From Branchiostoma floridae (taxonomy: Eukaryota; Chordata; Leptocardii; Amphioxiformes; Branchiostomatidae), in the NCBI RefSeq assembly GCF_000003815.2, contig NC_049995.1, forward strand, positions 16,258,437-16,322,436: a stretch of DNA of 64,000 nt. Reading direction: 5' to 3'. Positions 54,691 through 64,000 of this stretch are shown here, in pieces; position 1 is the stretch's first letter, and each line of letters opens with the position of its first letter. The notes under the pieces are model-generated. The model was not told the DNA's origin. It ran no database searches and saw only the letters and a list, made by a program, of their open reading frames with translations. The position numbers and the translations under genes are program-made.

Positions 54691-54735
54691 TCATCGGTCA
54701 AAGGACGAAACCTTAAGGTCATGTTCGTACGTTCA
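54691..54735. promoter_or_regulatory. AGGTCA-type half-sites upstream of FABP-B
   Basis: GCGGTCATCGGTCAAAGG followed by TAAGGTCATG, about 160 bp upstream of the TATA box. These resemble nuclear-receptor half-sites. Function is inferred only. Confidence 0.4.
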
Positions 54736-54879
54736 CTCATATTTCACCTGACGACACCCTTTTAATTCATGATTGTTTGTCGCGATGAGTCAGAGGTTCA
54801 ACACACTTTATAATGTACTTCGGTAATAACTAATTATAGTATTTGTCAGGCTTGTTTGATTTCTAAAAGAGGAGTAACG

Positions 54880-54980
54880 TATAAATACAGGGCCACCCTC
54901 TACCTACGGTACTTCTGAAGCAGATCCCAGCTGACTACAGTTACTCGGGCTATACCGGAACTACACGTTGTCAAGTAAAG
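54880..54980 (+). promoter_or_regulatory. FABP-B TATA box and non-coding first exon
   Basis: TATAAATACAGG at 54880, then about 90 bp ending at a donor (AAAG/GTGAGG, exon end 54980). The same TATA word and exon text (GAAGCAGA, CTACTCGG or TACTCGGGC, GGAACTACAC) recur at 61206-61297, so both are paralogous promoters. Confidence 0.7.
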
Positions 54981-55032
54981 GTGAGGCATGCAGTGTTTTA
55001 TGTCATTTTTATAGGACAGCAAACATGATCAG

Positions 55033-55155
55033 TTCGTGTGTGTGTGTGTGTGTGTGTGTGTGTTAGTACGTGTGTGTGTGTCTGTGTGTGTGTGCCTATG
55101 TGTGTGTTTGTGTGTGTGTCTGTGTGTATGTATGTGTGCGTGCGTGTGTGTGTGA
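55033..55155. repeat. GT microsatellite, FABP-B intron
   Basis: Begins GATCAGTTCGTGTGTGTG, the same anchor as the microsatellite at 61352. Confidence 0.85.
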
Positions 55156-55423
55156 AAACAGAGAGCGAGCAACCTTGATTTGTAAATTGAATCTCCGCAT
55201 TTCATTTAGGCCACGGTCGCAAGTACACCTTTGCCCGTCAGTGATGTAACCTCAGCCTGGCCACAAATTTGTCCCGGTGGACTGACGGATACCGGGGCAC
55301 GCCTTTTCTAAAAATTCACTGCTCTTTCAAAAGCGCTTTAACAACATGTAATTACAGTTGAAGCCATTGAATATAACTCTTCTTAAACTTTTCCTTCTTT
55401 TCCGTTTCAGTACAACAACCAAG

Positions 55424-57627
55424 ATGGCTGCTAACTTCACCGGAAACTGGAAGCTAGTTGAGTCGCAGAATTTCGACGAATATCTGCAGGCCCTTGGTGA
55501 GTCATAATATACTTCTTTCACATCATAAAGTCCCAGGTATAACATAAACCAGTCTATATAACAGTTCTTGTCTAGACTTTATATTTACTTTACTTTACGT
55601 TGTTACTTGCCAAGAAAAAAATGTAAAATACACACTAAATGTCTGTTTGTGGCGTCGTCTGTGGCGTAACTGGTAGAGCGTCCTGCTCGGAATCCTAGAG
55701 GTCCCGAGTTGGATACCCGCCATGCTCCCAACGTTGTGCCTTTTGAAAGCTACACAGGCTTCCTCATTTACATGGGGAAAAAATGGGTACCTGACTTCGG
55801 TTGGGAGGTAAAAGTAAATTTTGCAATCCTGTGTATGTGGCGCTGTTAAAATAAGTTTCTTCCTTGAGTGCAGTGCCACATTGTCCTCGTCTGTCAAAAA
55901 TTGGTACCTGACTTCGGCCGGGAAGGTAAAAGTCTACCTTTACCTTCTGTCTGTACCGTGTATGTGGCACTGTTGATATAAGTTACAAACTTGAGTGCAG
56001 TGCCACATTGTCCTCGTCTGTCTGAAATGGCTACCTGACTTCGGTCGGGGAGGTGAAAGAAAAGATTACCGTTACCTTCTGTCAGTACTGTGTATGTTAA
56101 AATAAGTTACTAATAAACTTGCAGTGCCACATTGTCCTCGTCTGTCCGAAGCAAAATAGGAAAAAAAAGCTATGGGAAGTGAATGAGGCCACTTGCATCA
56201 GTGTCCACTAACCGAGACGGGGGTTGATACCAACTTCCAGGCACCTTTGACGCTTTGCTGACGTCACAAATCCGGTCTGAGTGTATGACATAGGCTTTGG
56301 CTCATTTCAACTTGATAAGGATCAGAGGACTGATGGAATTAGCGCTTTATTTTGTGTCGGATAGAAAGTTGTAAAATTGTAAATAATGTTGACTACCGTC
56401 ACAGATGAACTTACATTCAAGAAAAAAACTCTCTGTGTCCAATCCAGGCGTGGACGCCGACAAGCGGAAGATCGTGGTGAGCGCCAGTCCTCGTCACGAG
56501 ATCCAACAAGACGGTGACAGTTTCACGGTCAAGACCACCGGCCTCCAGAACAAGACTATCAGCTTCAAGCTCGGAGGACAGTTTGAGGACGAGTTGCCTT
56601 CGGGCAAAGTCAAGGTCAGTACCATTTTTCTGATCTTTAAAATGGTTAATATTTAGCGTCCCCTGCTCTTAGTACAATGCTAGACTTTCTTCCAACACAA
56701 AGGTATACCATGGATCAAATTTTCAACAACCACTGACGCCGCTCCTGACCAATCACTTCAGAACGTAAACTCGCGAGAGTTAAGAACACGTGGTCTTGCG
56801 GATCTTTGACGTCAGCAGTTGGTCAAACGTGCCAGGAAGTTTGATAACAACCAACGCAGATATTACATGTCGGTAGTATATGTCACTTGCAATCAGTTGG
56901 GCAATAATTTGCAATAAACGCATGTATAATTAATAATCTTATGTTGCATATTATGTATCACCACAGGTCGTGCCTACTTTAGTCGGAGGCAAGCTGCATT
57001 TTGAAATCGAAGGACCGAAGGGAAAGATGACCACCGACCGGGAGATCCGCGCAGACGGCCGGCTCTACATGGTCAGTACTTCTGCGAAATGAAAAATGCC
57101 CCTGCAGTTCCAAAGCAAGCTGCTAGGGGGCCAAACATACAATACGCCTTCCGTACATCCGTAGCTATATGCCAAAAAAATCAAGACCATAGCATGTCCA
57201 GGTAAAAATGATTTTAGAAAATCGAAGTTCTGCTGCAGTACCAAGGTCACATAACAGGGGGCCCAGCATCGACCCTGGCCTTCCTCTTTCCAATATATAC
57301 CCACATACCAAATAACATTACAATTCATTCAGATGTTCTAATGTTATGCTGACCACAAATATGCGGAAACACAAACACGCAGATAGACAGACACATAGCT
57401 AGGTACAGCAGAGAGACAGACAGACACACCAAAAACTAGACCTCCATTTTTCATAGAGGTAATAATGAGAAAAATTAAGATTCTATATAGTCTTCCTCGC
57501 TCAGTTTACTGATCAAACATCGTTTTGTCACAGCAGACTATAAATCTGTTGTTTTTGTTTCCATGATTGCCAGGTGATGACGGCTGGGAACGGGACCACC
57601 TGCACCAGGATCTTCGCCAGGGAGTAA
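55424..57627 (+). CDS. Fatty-acid-binding protein, copy B
   Basis: Coding exons 55424-55496, 56448-56614, 56967-57071, 57574-57627 (stop TAA) give 132 residues, with exon lengths 73/167/105/54, almost as in copy A. Translation starts MAANFTGNWKLVESQNFDEYL. The shared exon 2 pattern is QQ-GD-F-K--GLQ-K, and the end RIFARE carries the ligand-binding arginine. An upstream non-coding exon (about 54910-54980) has a TATA box at 54880 and splices to 55411. Copies A and B diverge strongly in the middle of the protein, so the duplication is not recent. A polyadenylation signal lies at 58114, which would give a 3' UTR of about 490 bp containing several X-box-like palindromes. Confidence 0.92.
55645..56150 (+). 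mobile_element. tRNA-derived SINE (family 2) with triplicated tail
   Basis: The head TGGCGTAACTGGTAGAGCG and GAGTTGGATACCC lie at 55660-55720. The tail unit (TACCTGACTTCGG ... GCAGTGCCACATTGTCC) then repeats three times with a period of about 116-128 bp. Confidence 0.65.
56680..56790. mobile_element. MITE fragment (22502 family)
   Basis: CTTCCAACACAAAGGTATACC, then GATCAAATTTTCAACAACC and CCAATCACTTCAGAACG: one arm of the family described at 22502-22733. Confidence 0.6.
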
Positions 57628-58040
57628 CTATGGAGACTTGTTACCATGGACACCCGTCACCAGGGCAACGGGTGTAAACTTACCGGCATGCTGATTTTCC
57701 TGTTTTTATTTTCTGCAACTTCGTGAATAAGACGAGCAAATCATTACGTAACTAACCACCCACCTTGATTGTAGCATAATACGTAAGGGGTTCTTCTGAA
57801 GTCAGCGTAAAGCGATGTCAGGACCCCCAATGCAGACCCTCTTGAATAGCAACACTAGTGTATGTGGCAGCTGGAACATTTTGCAACTGCAGTAACCATA
57901 GCAACTAGCAATGTTAACATGCAGTAACTATAGCAACTAGCAATGGTCACAGTCAAGGCAAAAGCAAGAGCCTAACCTCTGCTTGGAGAATAGCCAAGGC
58001 AAGTTTGACTCACGGACAAACCGTTAGTAACCATGGCAAC
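57624..58040. promoter_or_regulatory. X-box-like palindromes after FABP-B stop
   Basis: Matches to GTNRCC-N2-RGYAAC: GTCACCAGGGCAAC (57656-57669), GTAACCATAGCAAC (57892-57905) and GTAACCATGGCAAC (58027-58040), with near matches at 57624, 57640 and 57924. RFX factors bind such sites in other animals. They may instead act as RNA hairpins in the 3' UTR. Confidence 0.45.
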
Positions 58041-58189
58041 TAGAAACACAGGAAACAGCTTCGTTGACAGTGTAAACAATCATGTGACTGGTTTTCTCAC
58101 GAAACTTTGGCAAAATAAAATCCACTTCAGTTCAATTCATGGCTACTTTTGTCCTTCTGATAATTACCTCCGAGAAAATGGAGATATGT

Positions 58190-58245
58190 TTTTGTGTGTA
58201 TCTGTGTGCGTGTGTTTATCTGTGTCCTTGTGTCTGTATTTCTCT

Positions 58246-58312
<67 letters not shown>

Positions 58313-58790
58313 TATTTGGGTGGGTGAGTGTGTTTGTGTGTGTGTGNNNNNNNNNNNNNNNNNNNNNNNNNNNNNNNNNNNNNNNNNNNNNNNNNNNNNN
58401 NNNNNNNNNNNNNNNNNNNNNNNNNNNNNNNNNNNNNNNNNNNNNNNNNNNNNNNNNNNNNNNNNNNNNNNNNNNNNNNNNNNNNNNNNNNNNNNNNNNN
58501 NNNNNNNNNNNNNNNNNNNNNNNNNNNNNNNNNNNNNNNNNNNNNNNNNNNNNNNNNNNNNNNNNNNNNNNNNNNNNNNNNNNNNNNNNNNNNNNNNNNN
58601 NNNNNNNNNNNNNNNNNNNNNNNNNNNNNNNNNNNNNNNNNNNNNNNNNNNNNNNNNNNNNNNNNNNNNNNNNNNNNNNNNNNNNNNNNNNNNNNNNNNN
58701 NNNNNNNNNNNNNNNNNNNNNNNNNNNNNNNNNNNNNNNNNNNNNNTGCTTTGTGTGCGTGTGTCTGTGTGTCTGTTCGTGTGTTTTCAC
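58190..58790. repeat. GT microsatellite containing an assembly gap
   Basis: (GT)n on both sides of 400 N (58347-58746). The gap probably reflects collapse of the repeat. Confidence 0.9.
58347..58746. other. Assembly gap (400 N)
   Basis: A run of N inside the GT microsatellite; an estimated-size gap. Confidence 1.
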
Positions 58791-58937
58791 GATTTCTTTC
58801 CATAAGCTCGCCGTGGACACTGACAGGAAATAATAGGTCAAAGGTCTCAGAATATATTGCTGCCCTGTGTGCCATTAGGCACCACAAGAGTCTGAAAAAA
58901 AAGAAACATTAAAAAAGAAACCACTGGTATAGATGTG

Positions 58938-59517
58938 CGAGGGGCGTTCAATAAGTAATAACTCTGACCCACTTCCAGTTGTCTGATCTAAATGAAATTT
59001 GGCATGTGTAACGATTCATATCTCTATAGTTTATGTTGCAAAAAAGCCAGCTCTGAACTAATTGTGGTTTCTGATTTACTGGTGTTTGAACTGAGTTAGG
59101 TGTGAAATGGACCAGGTGTGAAAAAGAGCCAGCCGAGTGTCGCGCAGTGATCCGGTTTTTGTATTTGAAAGGACTCACACCAAAGGAGACTTTTGATGAA
59201 ATGAAAGAAACTTATGGTGATGATGCCCCATCATATGACCTTGTAAAACGCTGGCGTCCTGAATTCAAACATAGCCGGAAGTCTATGGAAACAGTTCCCA
59301 GAGCTGGTCGTTCCTCTTCTGCCATTGATGAGGCATCTGTTGGAGGACCAACCTGGGGTGTCCTACAAAAACGGTGTCCAGAGCTGCATCAAACGATGGA
59401 AGAAATGCACAACTCTGGGTGGTTCCTATGAAGAGAAAGACTAATAACTGTGCCAAGTTTCATTAATCTCCTGCTATGGGAAATGAGTCAGAGTTATTAC
59501 TTATTGAATGCCCCTCG
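58938..59517 (+). mobile_element. Internally deleted mariner-like transposon
   Basis: Terminal inverted repeats of 20 bp (CGAGGGGCGTTCAATAAGTA, one mismatch) enclose 580 bp. The interior encodes the N-terminal helix-turn-helix of a mariner transposase (LYLKGLTPKETFDEM, EFKHSRKS-E--PRAGR) and then, in another frame, its C-terminus (IKRWKKC, GGSYEE). The catalytic region between them is deleted. Confidence 0.75.
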
Positions 59518-59808
59518 TACCGACGACTCTCACTCACTCACTCCGGCGAGCTCGCTCGGAATCTCCGCATGACTAGTAAGCATGACTACTAGCATGACCG
59601 ACTACTATTAAGTATCAAATACCTCCTCACAAAGGAACACGAAATAGAAATGCCTTAGTTATGAAACCAGAATTGATTTGTTCAAGTAATAAATTCTTAA
59701 ATGTTTTTCCATTGATCTCCGGTATAATACGTGGAGCTCGTTGCCAACAAGTATTGTGGGAACATCCTTATCAGATAGCTAGAAAAACGCAAGAATGGCA
59801 GTTACATA

Positions 59809-60204
59809 CTAGCCTCAAATATCTTTCGTGTTGGGGTCTGGCAGGATGGCTGTAGAAAGGTTCTCGAAGGCTCTTGATCAGAGGGAGGAGAACCTAGGAT
59901 TGATGACCACTCACACCACAGGTAGCCAGCTACAACACACCACAGTTGGTCAGCAGGCTATCACAGTAGCGAATAAGGTACTTAGTGGTCACTGTTATGG
60001 ATTAAAATTAAAGAAATACAGTTGGGGGTCTTTAACCAATCATGGTAGGGTGTAATTACCTCCTGCTGATTCTGCTACTGTTCTATTGGTGGAGTTTTTT
60101 TGCCCACTATAAGGGGCAAAATTGAGAAGAGTTCCTATGTCATCCTGCCAGACCCCTGCACGATAGATACTTGAGATCGGGCTGGGGTTTGGTAACCAGG
60201 CTAG
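59809..60204. mobile_element. MITE with 7-bp target-site duplication TTACATA
   Basis: Ends CTAGCCT...AGGCTAG with longer imperfect arms (GGGGTCTGGCAGGATG and its complement). TTACATA flanks both sides (59802-59808, 60205-60211). Confidence 0.65.
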
Positions 60205-60208
60205 TTAC

Positions 60209-60975
60209 ATACATATAGATACAGATACAGAAGCTGGTGTGTTGCACCAAGGAGGATATATGGTTACACCGAAGCTGGTATATGTGTTACACCGAAGGGT
60301 GGTTATAAATACGTATACCGGCTGTACAGCACAGAAGGCCTTATATACCGGCTATATAGATACAGATACAGCATGTTACACCGAAGGGCGGTTATACCGG
60401 CTATATAGATACAGATACAGAAGCTGGTGTGTTACACCGAAGGGCGGTTATACCAGCTATATATTAGATACAGATACAGATACAGAAGCTGGTGTGTTAC
60501 ACCGAAGGGCGGTTATACCGGCTATATACATACAGATACAGAAGCTGGTGTGTTACGCCGAAGGGTGGTCATATTTATGGCTATACAGATACAGATACAG
60601 AAGCTGGTATGTTACACCGAAGGGCGGTTATATCGGCTATATAGATACAGATACAGAAGCTGGACGTGTGTTACGCAGAAGGGTGGTTATACCGGCTATA
60701 CAAATGCAGATACAGAAGCTGGTGTGTTACACCGAAGGGCGGTTATACCGGCTATATAGATACAGATACAGAAGCTGGACGTGTGTTACGCAGAAGGGTG
60801 GTTATACCGGCTATACAAATGCAGATACAGAAGCTGGTGTGTTACACCGAAGGGCGGTTATACCGGCTATATAGATACAGATACAGAAGCTGGTGTGTTA
60901 CGCCGAAGGGCGGTTATACTGGCTATATAGATACAGATACAGGCGCTGGTGTGTTACACCGAAGGGCGGTTAAGC
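60209..60975 (+). repeat. 56-bp minisatellite array
   Basis: About 12 units of GATACAGATACAGAAGCTGG - TGTGTTACACCGAAGGGCGG - TTATACCGGCTATATA, with variants ACGCCG, ACGCAG and TGCAGA. All three forward frames are largely stop-free, so long spurious ORFs appear. Confidence 0.9.
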
Positions 60976-61050
60976 TAAAGCAACGCCCCCATAACTCCCC
61001 CTTACCTTGCTACTGTTGTTTGTCCGCTGCCCTTAAGGTCGTCGTCATTA

Positions 61051-61077
61051 GGGTCATGCTCGTAAGGTCATTGACCC
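61051..61077. promoter_or_regulatory. IR1-like nuclear-receptor site upstream of third FABP copy
   Basis: AGGTCATTGACCC (61065-61077) is an inverted repeat of AGGTCA with one base between, with an extra GGGTCA at 61051. It lies 130 bp upstream of the TATA box. Further similar sites lie at 62127-62139 and 62165-62177. Confidence 0.45.
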
Positions 61078-61205
61078 TTGGGTTTGACGTCATGTTTTGT
61101 CTGTCTACTGTTACGATGAGTCGGCTGGCTGCCACGCCTAATTATGTAATTCGATAATTACCAGTATTTGTTAATGCGTGGTTGAGTTTCAAAAGGTGGG
61201 CAAGG

Positions 61206-61297
61206 TATAAATACAGGCCGCCAGCCGCTACCCACAGTACTGTGAAGCAGACACCAACTGTGAGCTACTCGGCATATACGGGAACTACACAATCAAG
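61206..61297 (+). promoter_or_regulatory. TATA box and non-coding first exon of a third FABP-like gene
   Basis: TATAAATACAGG, then a leader ending ACAATCAAG/GTAAGA. The layout and words match the FABP-B promoter (54880-54980). No coding exon follows up to 64000, so the gene continues outside the window or is dead. Confidence 0.65.
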
Positions 61298-61351
61298 GTA
61301 AGATTCTAGAGTTTTCTGCCGTTTTATAGGACGATTGTAATACATGTAAGG

Positions 61352-61366
61352 ATCAGTTCGTGTGTA

Positions 61367-61410
<44 letters not shown>

Positions 61411-61600
61411 GGTGTGTGTGTGTGTGTGTGTGCATATACGCGTGTTTAATTTTGTGTTATAACCTATGTTATGTATCCGCGTATGCGTGTAACGTAAGTG
61501 TATGTGTCCGCGCGTATGTTTGTGTCTGCTTGTGTGCGTGTCTGCGTGAGTCTCTCTGTGCGTCTCTTTCTTTCTCCCTGTGTTGGTATTGAAAGAAAGA
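61352..61600. repeat. GT microsatellite after the third FABP-like first exon
   Basis: Anchored by GATCAGTTCGTGTGT as in FABP-B. It is interrupted and ends in a GA-rich stretch. Confidence 0.85.
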
Positions 61601-62661
61601 GAGGGAGAGAGCACCTTTCCTGTGATTTGTATGTGGCACTGTGGACTTTAAGCATGTCAGCCAAAATTTCCTTTGCTCACCTACAAATGGACACGGGTTT
61701 CCTAACATCTGGTTTACAGCGATCGGGTCTCAAATTGAGATTGAAGATTGTACATAATTCTAAACATTGTTGAATCAAAAAGAAATGCGCTTGTAAGTGT
61801 AAGTAAGCACATGCCATGTAACTTGATACTGGCCTTACAGAAAGGTGTGTGGTAGTTGTGAGAAAATTTGGATGTCTAAGATATTTTCCCAGAGAAGTAG
61901 AACGGCAGACGAACAGCGAACCAGCTGCAGTCTGCTTACGTTGAGAAATGAAGGCAATTTTCATATTACACATAATTTTGTCACTCGTAAGATCACCGTG
62001 TTAGGTCGGATCGTTTGTCCGAAAGGTCATTTATGATTGCTTAACCCCAGTCACGTTGTCATGGCGACATATAATAATAATAATAATATGAACATGTATG
62101 GCGTCTAGAAGCAAGTTCTGACCGCGAGGTCATTAACCTGAAACGCTTTCTGGTCTTAACCGAAAGGCCATTGACCTTTCGCGTCCACAGCATTTGTTAA
62201 TAAAGCAATCCTAATTTGTCTAGAGTTTTACAACGGCGAAAAAATAACTATTGTGTCGTTTACTACAAACTAGCTATTCTGCTTGCCTAAGATTTAGCTG
62301 TGTTCGTTAGAAAGAATTGGAAATTAATATGAAATCATACTGTAACTTGTAACCATCCCCCTCCACTGAATGGAATAGCCCACCGTGTGATTCAGAGTAG
62401 ACGCGTGGCCACGCCCACCTTTGTAAAAAGGTAGACCTGCGAAATAAAGACATAAAAATGCCAAATTTCTGACTGGCACGCTTCAATCAAGATTGTTATT
62501 GGTCGTTCTTCCAATTTCCATGCTATATTAAGTCAAGTAAGTCAATTAGTTGCACTAAGGAGGTTATATTTATGGGTTTCTTATAGGGCTATAGAATAAC
62601 CTCCTTGACCTTGGTTGCCCTGGTATTTGTGTCTATCAGGTGACAGCGTTGTCACACCCGT

Positions 62662-62790
62662 CAGTTCTAGAGTTAGCTATAGTATACACTTGTTGTCTGA
62701 TACAAACCATACTGGAGTCAGGACTGGAGTTCTAGAGTTAGCTATAGTATACACTAGTAGTCTGATACAAACCATACTGGAGTCAGGACG
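62662..62790. repeat. Tandem duplication of about 68 bp
   Basis: GTTCTAGAGTTAGCTATAGT, ATACACT and ATACTGGAGTCAGGAC occur twice in a row with few changes. Confidence 0.8.
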
Positions 62791-62839
62791 CACTCAAGTC
62801 AAGGTAGGACACTGTCGCTTCTGGGTGTAACGGCCACTA

Positions 62840-63235
62840 TACACCTTTCTCACGCGGCGGCCATGATAGATCTAAAACGAGTTCAATGAGGCAAACAAAA
62901 GGCTGTCCATCATAATTAGCAGTTCAACTAATGATATCCTGCCAATTAGGGAAGCGACCAATAAGTGAAGTCCGTCAAATATTTGCATTATTATGTTTTT
63001 ATTTTGCATCTCTTAAGGGACTATGGGACCAGTCTACACTACTTTAAATTGCTACATTTTTCGGTGCATAACACTAATTATGATTTTTATTATTCTATCT
63101 TATATCATGAAAGTTTGTATGGTTTCGGGGAAAACTAAATGGGACCTGATTTTAGAAATAAGTTTTGTCTGTTTGCCTCATTGACCTCGTCTTCGATCTA
63201 TCATGGCCGCCGCGGCGCCGCGTGAGAAAGGTGTA
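62840..63235. mobile_element. MITE with TACACCTTTCTCACGCGG ends
   Basis: Inverted arms of about 30 bp (TACACCTTTCTCACGCGG, GGCCATGATAGATC and complements) at 62840-62874 and 63196-63235. The inner arms also pair (GAGGCAAACA). Non-coding. Confidence 0.65.
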
Positions 63236-64000
63236 TTAAACACAATTCCGGCGGTCACATCTATTAAATTCATCGCCTTGAAAAATATACGTCTGAAGAC
63301 TAGTATGATCTTGTATCTTAACTGTGTATACGGGGTGAGGGTAGTGGACTAGAGATCGCTCAAACACAGTCTGTGTTTCAATAAGACTTAAGTTATGTTA
63401 GTTTAGGTTATTTATGTAGGAACCTTTTTTTCTGTAAAGATTGAGGCGTTTTCAACTAGAAAATCCTCAAGAATTCCCCACTATTCAATCGTAATGCACC
63501 AGATTATCTATAGTGCTTTAGCCCCAAATCGTCGACACAACAATTACTGAAAACTGGTTCTTCCACATTCTCCAAAGTAAGTCTGTCAGTCATGACAATC
63601 TTTCCCCAATCTCTTTCCGAATGATTACGTCTTTTCAATAGAAAATGGCAATTACAGGTTAATTAAGGTGACCGAATGCAAAATACTAACATTACATAGA
63701 TCTATTACTATTGTCGTGGATGCCATTGTAAGCACGATATATTCGCTATTCTATACAATTTATATATTGTTAGTCATTATTATCCTTTGTAAAATTCCAT
63801 GGTAAAAATCTGTTGTCCTTGTCTCTGTCAACAGGGCTAGCCCTTTGTAATAGCCACAGGGTATTTGGACAGCCCTGGCTGTGTGCGCTGAACAGCCAAA
63901 CTGATAAATAATATATTAACAGGTCTATCCATACAATCATTCTAGGCCCTACTTAAAACCTATACAATGCAAACAGTCAGTCAATATTGTAGGAGTCTTA

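Larger units (their letters stand above)
61600..64000. other. Non-coding remainder of the window
   Basis: Presumed intron of the third FABP-like gene. It includes AGGTCA-like sites (62024-62177), a short hairpin AAGGAGGTTAT/ATAACCTCCTT (62558-62612), a tandem pair of about 68 bp (62662-62790), a MITE (62840-63235) and unique A/T-rich sequence. Confidence 0.45.

Noticed and set aside
55655-55725. Possible tRNA gene
   Set aside because: Same head as the SINE at 21705-21898; belongs to a repeat family.
58033-58912. ORFs running through the N block
   Set aside because: They are microsatellite plus unknown bases translated as X.
60209-60975. Regular array that might look like a CRISPR
   Set aside because: There are no distinct spacers; the whole 56-bp unit repeats head to tail, and the genome is animal.
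60239-61157. Long tyrosine-rich ORFs over the 56-bp array
   Set aside because: All three forward frames are open because the repeat lacks stops; periodicity is 56 bp, not a codon multiple, and there is no splice or start context.

Overview
The window looks like a piece of an amphioxus (Branchiostoma, cephalochordate) chromosome. The genes are compact and animal-like: short exons, GT-AG introns, conserved intron phases. They are embedded in many small transposon relics, tRNA-derived SINEs, and AC/GT or CT microsatellites. Assignment to amphioxus is an inference from this combination; no organism-specific marker was tested. Two assembly gaps are present (100 N at 28783-28882, 400 N at 58347-58746).

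Layout: 1-7026 (+) holds the 3' eight exons of an unrecognised gene whose 5' end lies outside the window; a 1.85 kb non-autonomous hAT element sits in one intron. 8557-10982 (-) is an EF-hand protein of the MCFD2/CGREF1 type with a duplicated terminal exon. 13083-19419 (+) is a secreted FG-GAP/VCBS-type protein of 9 exons. 21008-25141 (+) is a leucine-rich-repeat type I membrane protein with a long cytoplasmic tail full of repeated tyrosine motifs. 28279-34917 (+) is SNRNP40 (U5 snRNP 40 kDa WD40 protein), with one exon apparently lost in the assembly gap. 37023-39013 (-) is DTWD1, carrying a one-base frameshift. 40380-40550 (+) is an orphan first exon of a type II membrane protein. 44186-53398 (+) and 55424-57627 (+) are two four-exon fatty-acid-binding-protein (FABP) genes, and 61206-61297 is a matching TATA box and non-coding first exon of a third FABP-like copy.

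The second intron of the first FABP gene contains an apparently intact 5.1 kb tyrosine-recombinase (Ngaro/DIRS-type) retrotransposon with gag-like, RT-RNase H and recombinase ORFs and perfect split direct repeats. The last exon of the same gene exists twice, as part of 510-bp direct repeats that exactly flank a 1.07 kb LINE 3' fragment.

A recurring theme is local duplication of exons or exon edges together with their splice sites; it is seen in most of the genes here. Other observations include RFX X-box-like palindromes at and after the FABP stop codons, AGGTCA half-sites around the FABP promoters, and several terminal-inverted-repeat elements with recoverable target-site duplications. All gene structures were read by eye from splice sites, phase and protein similarity remembered from the families; no alignment was run.
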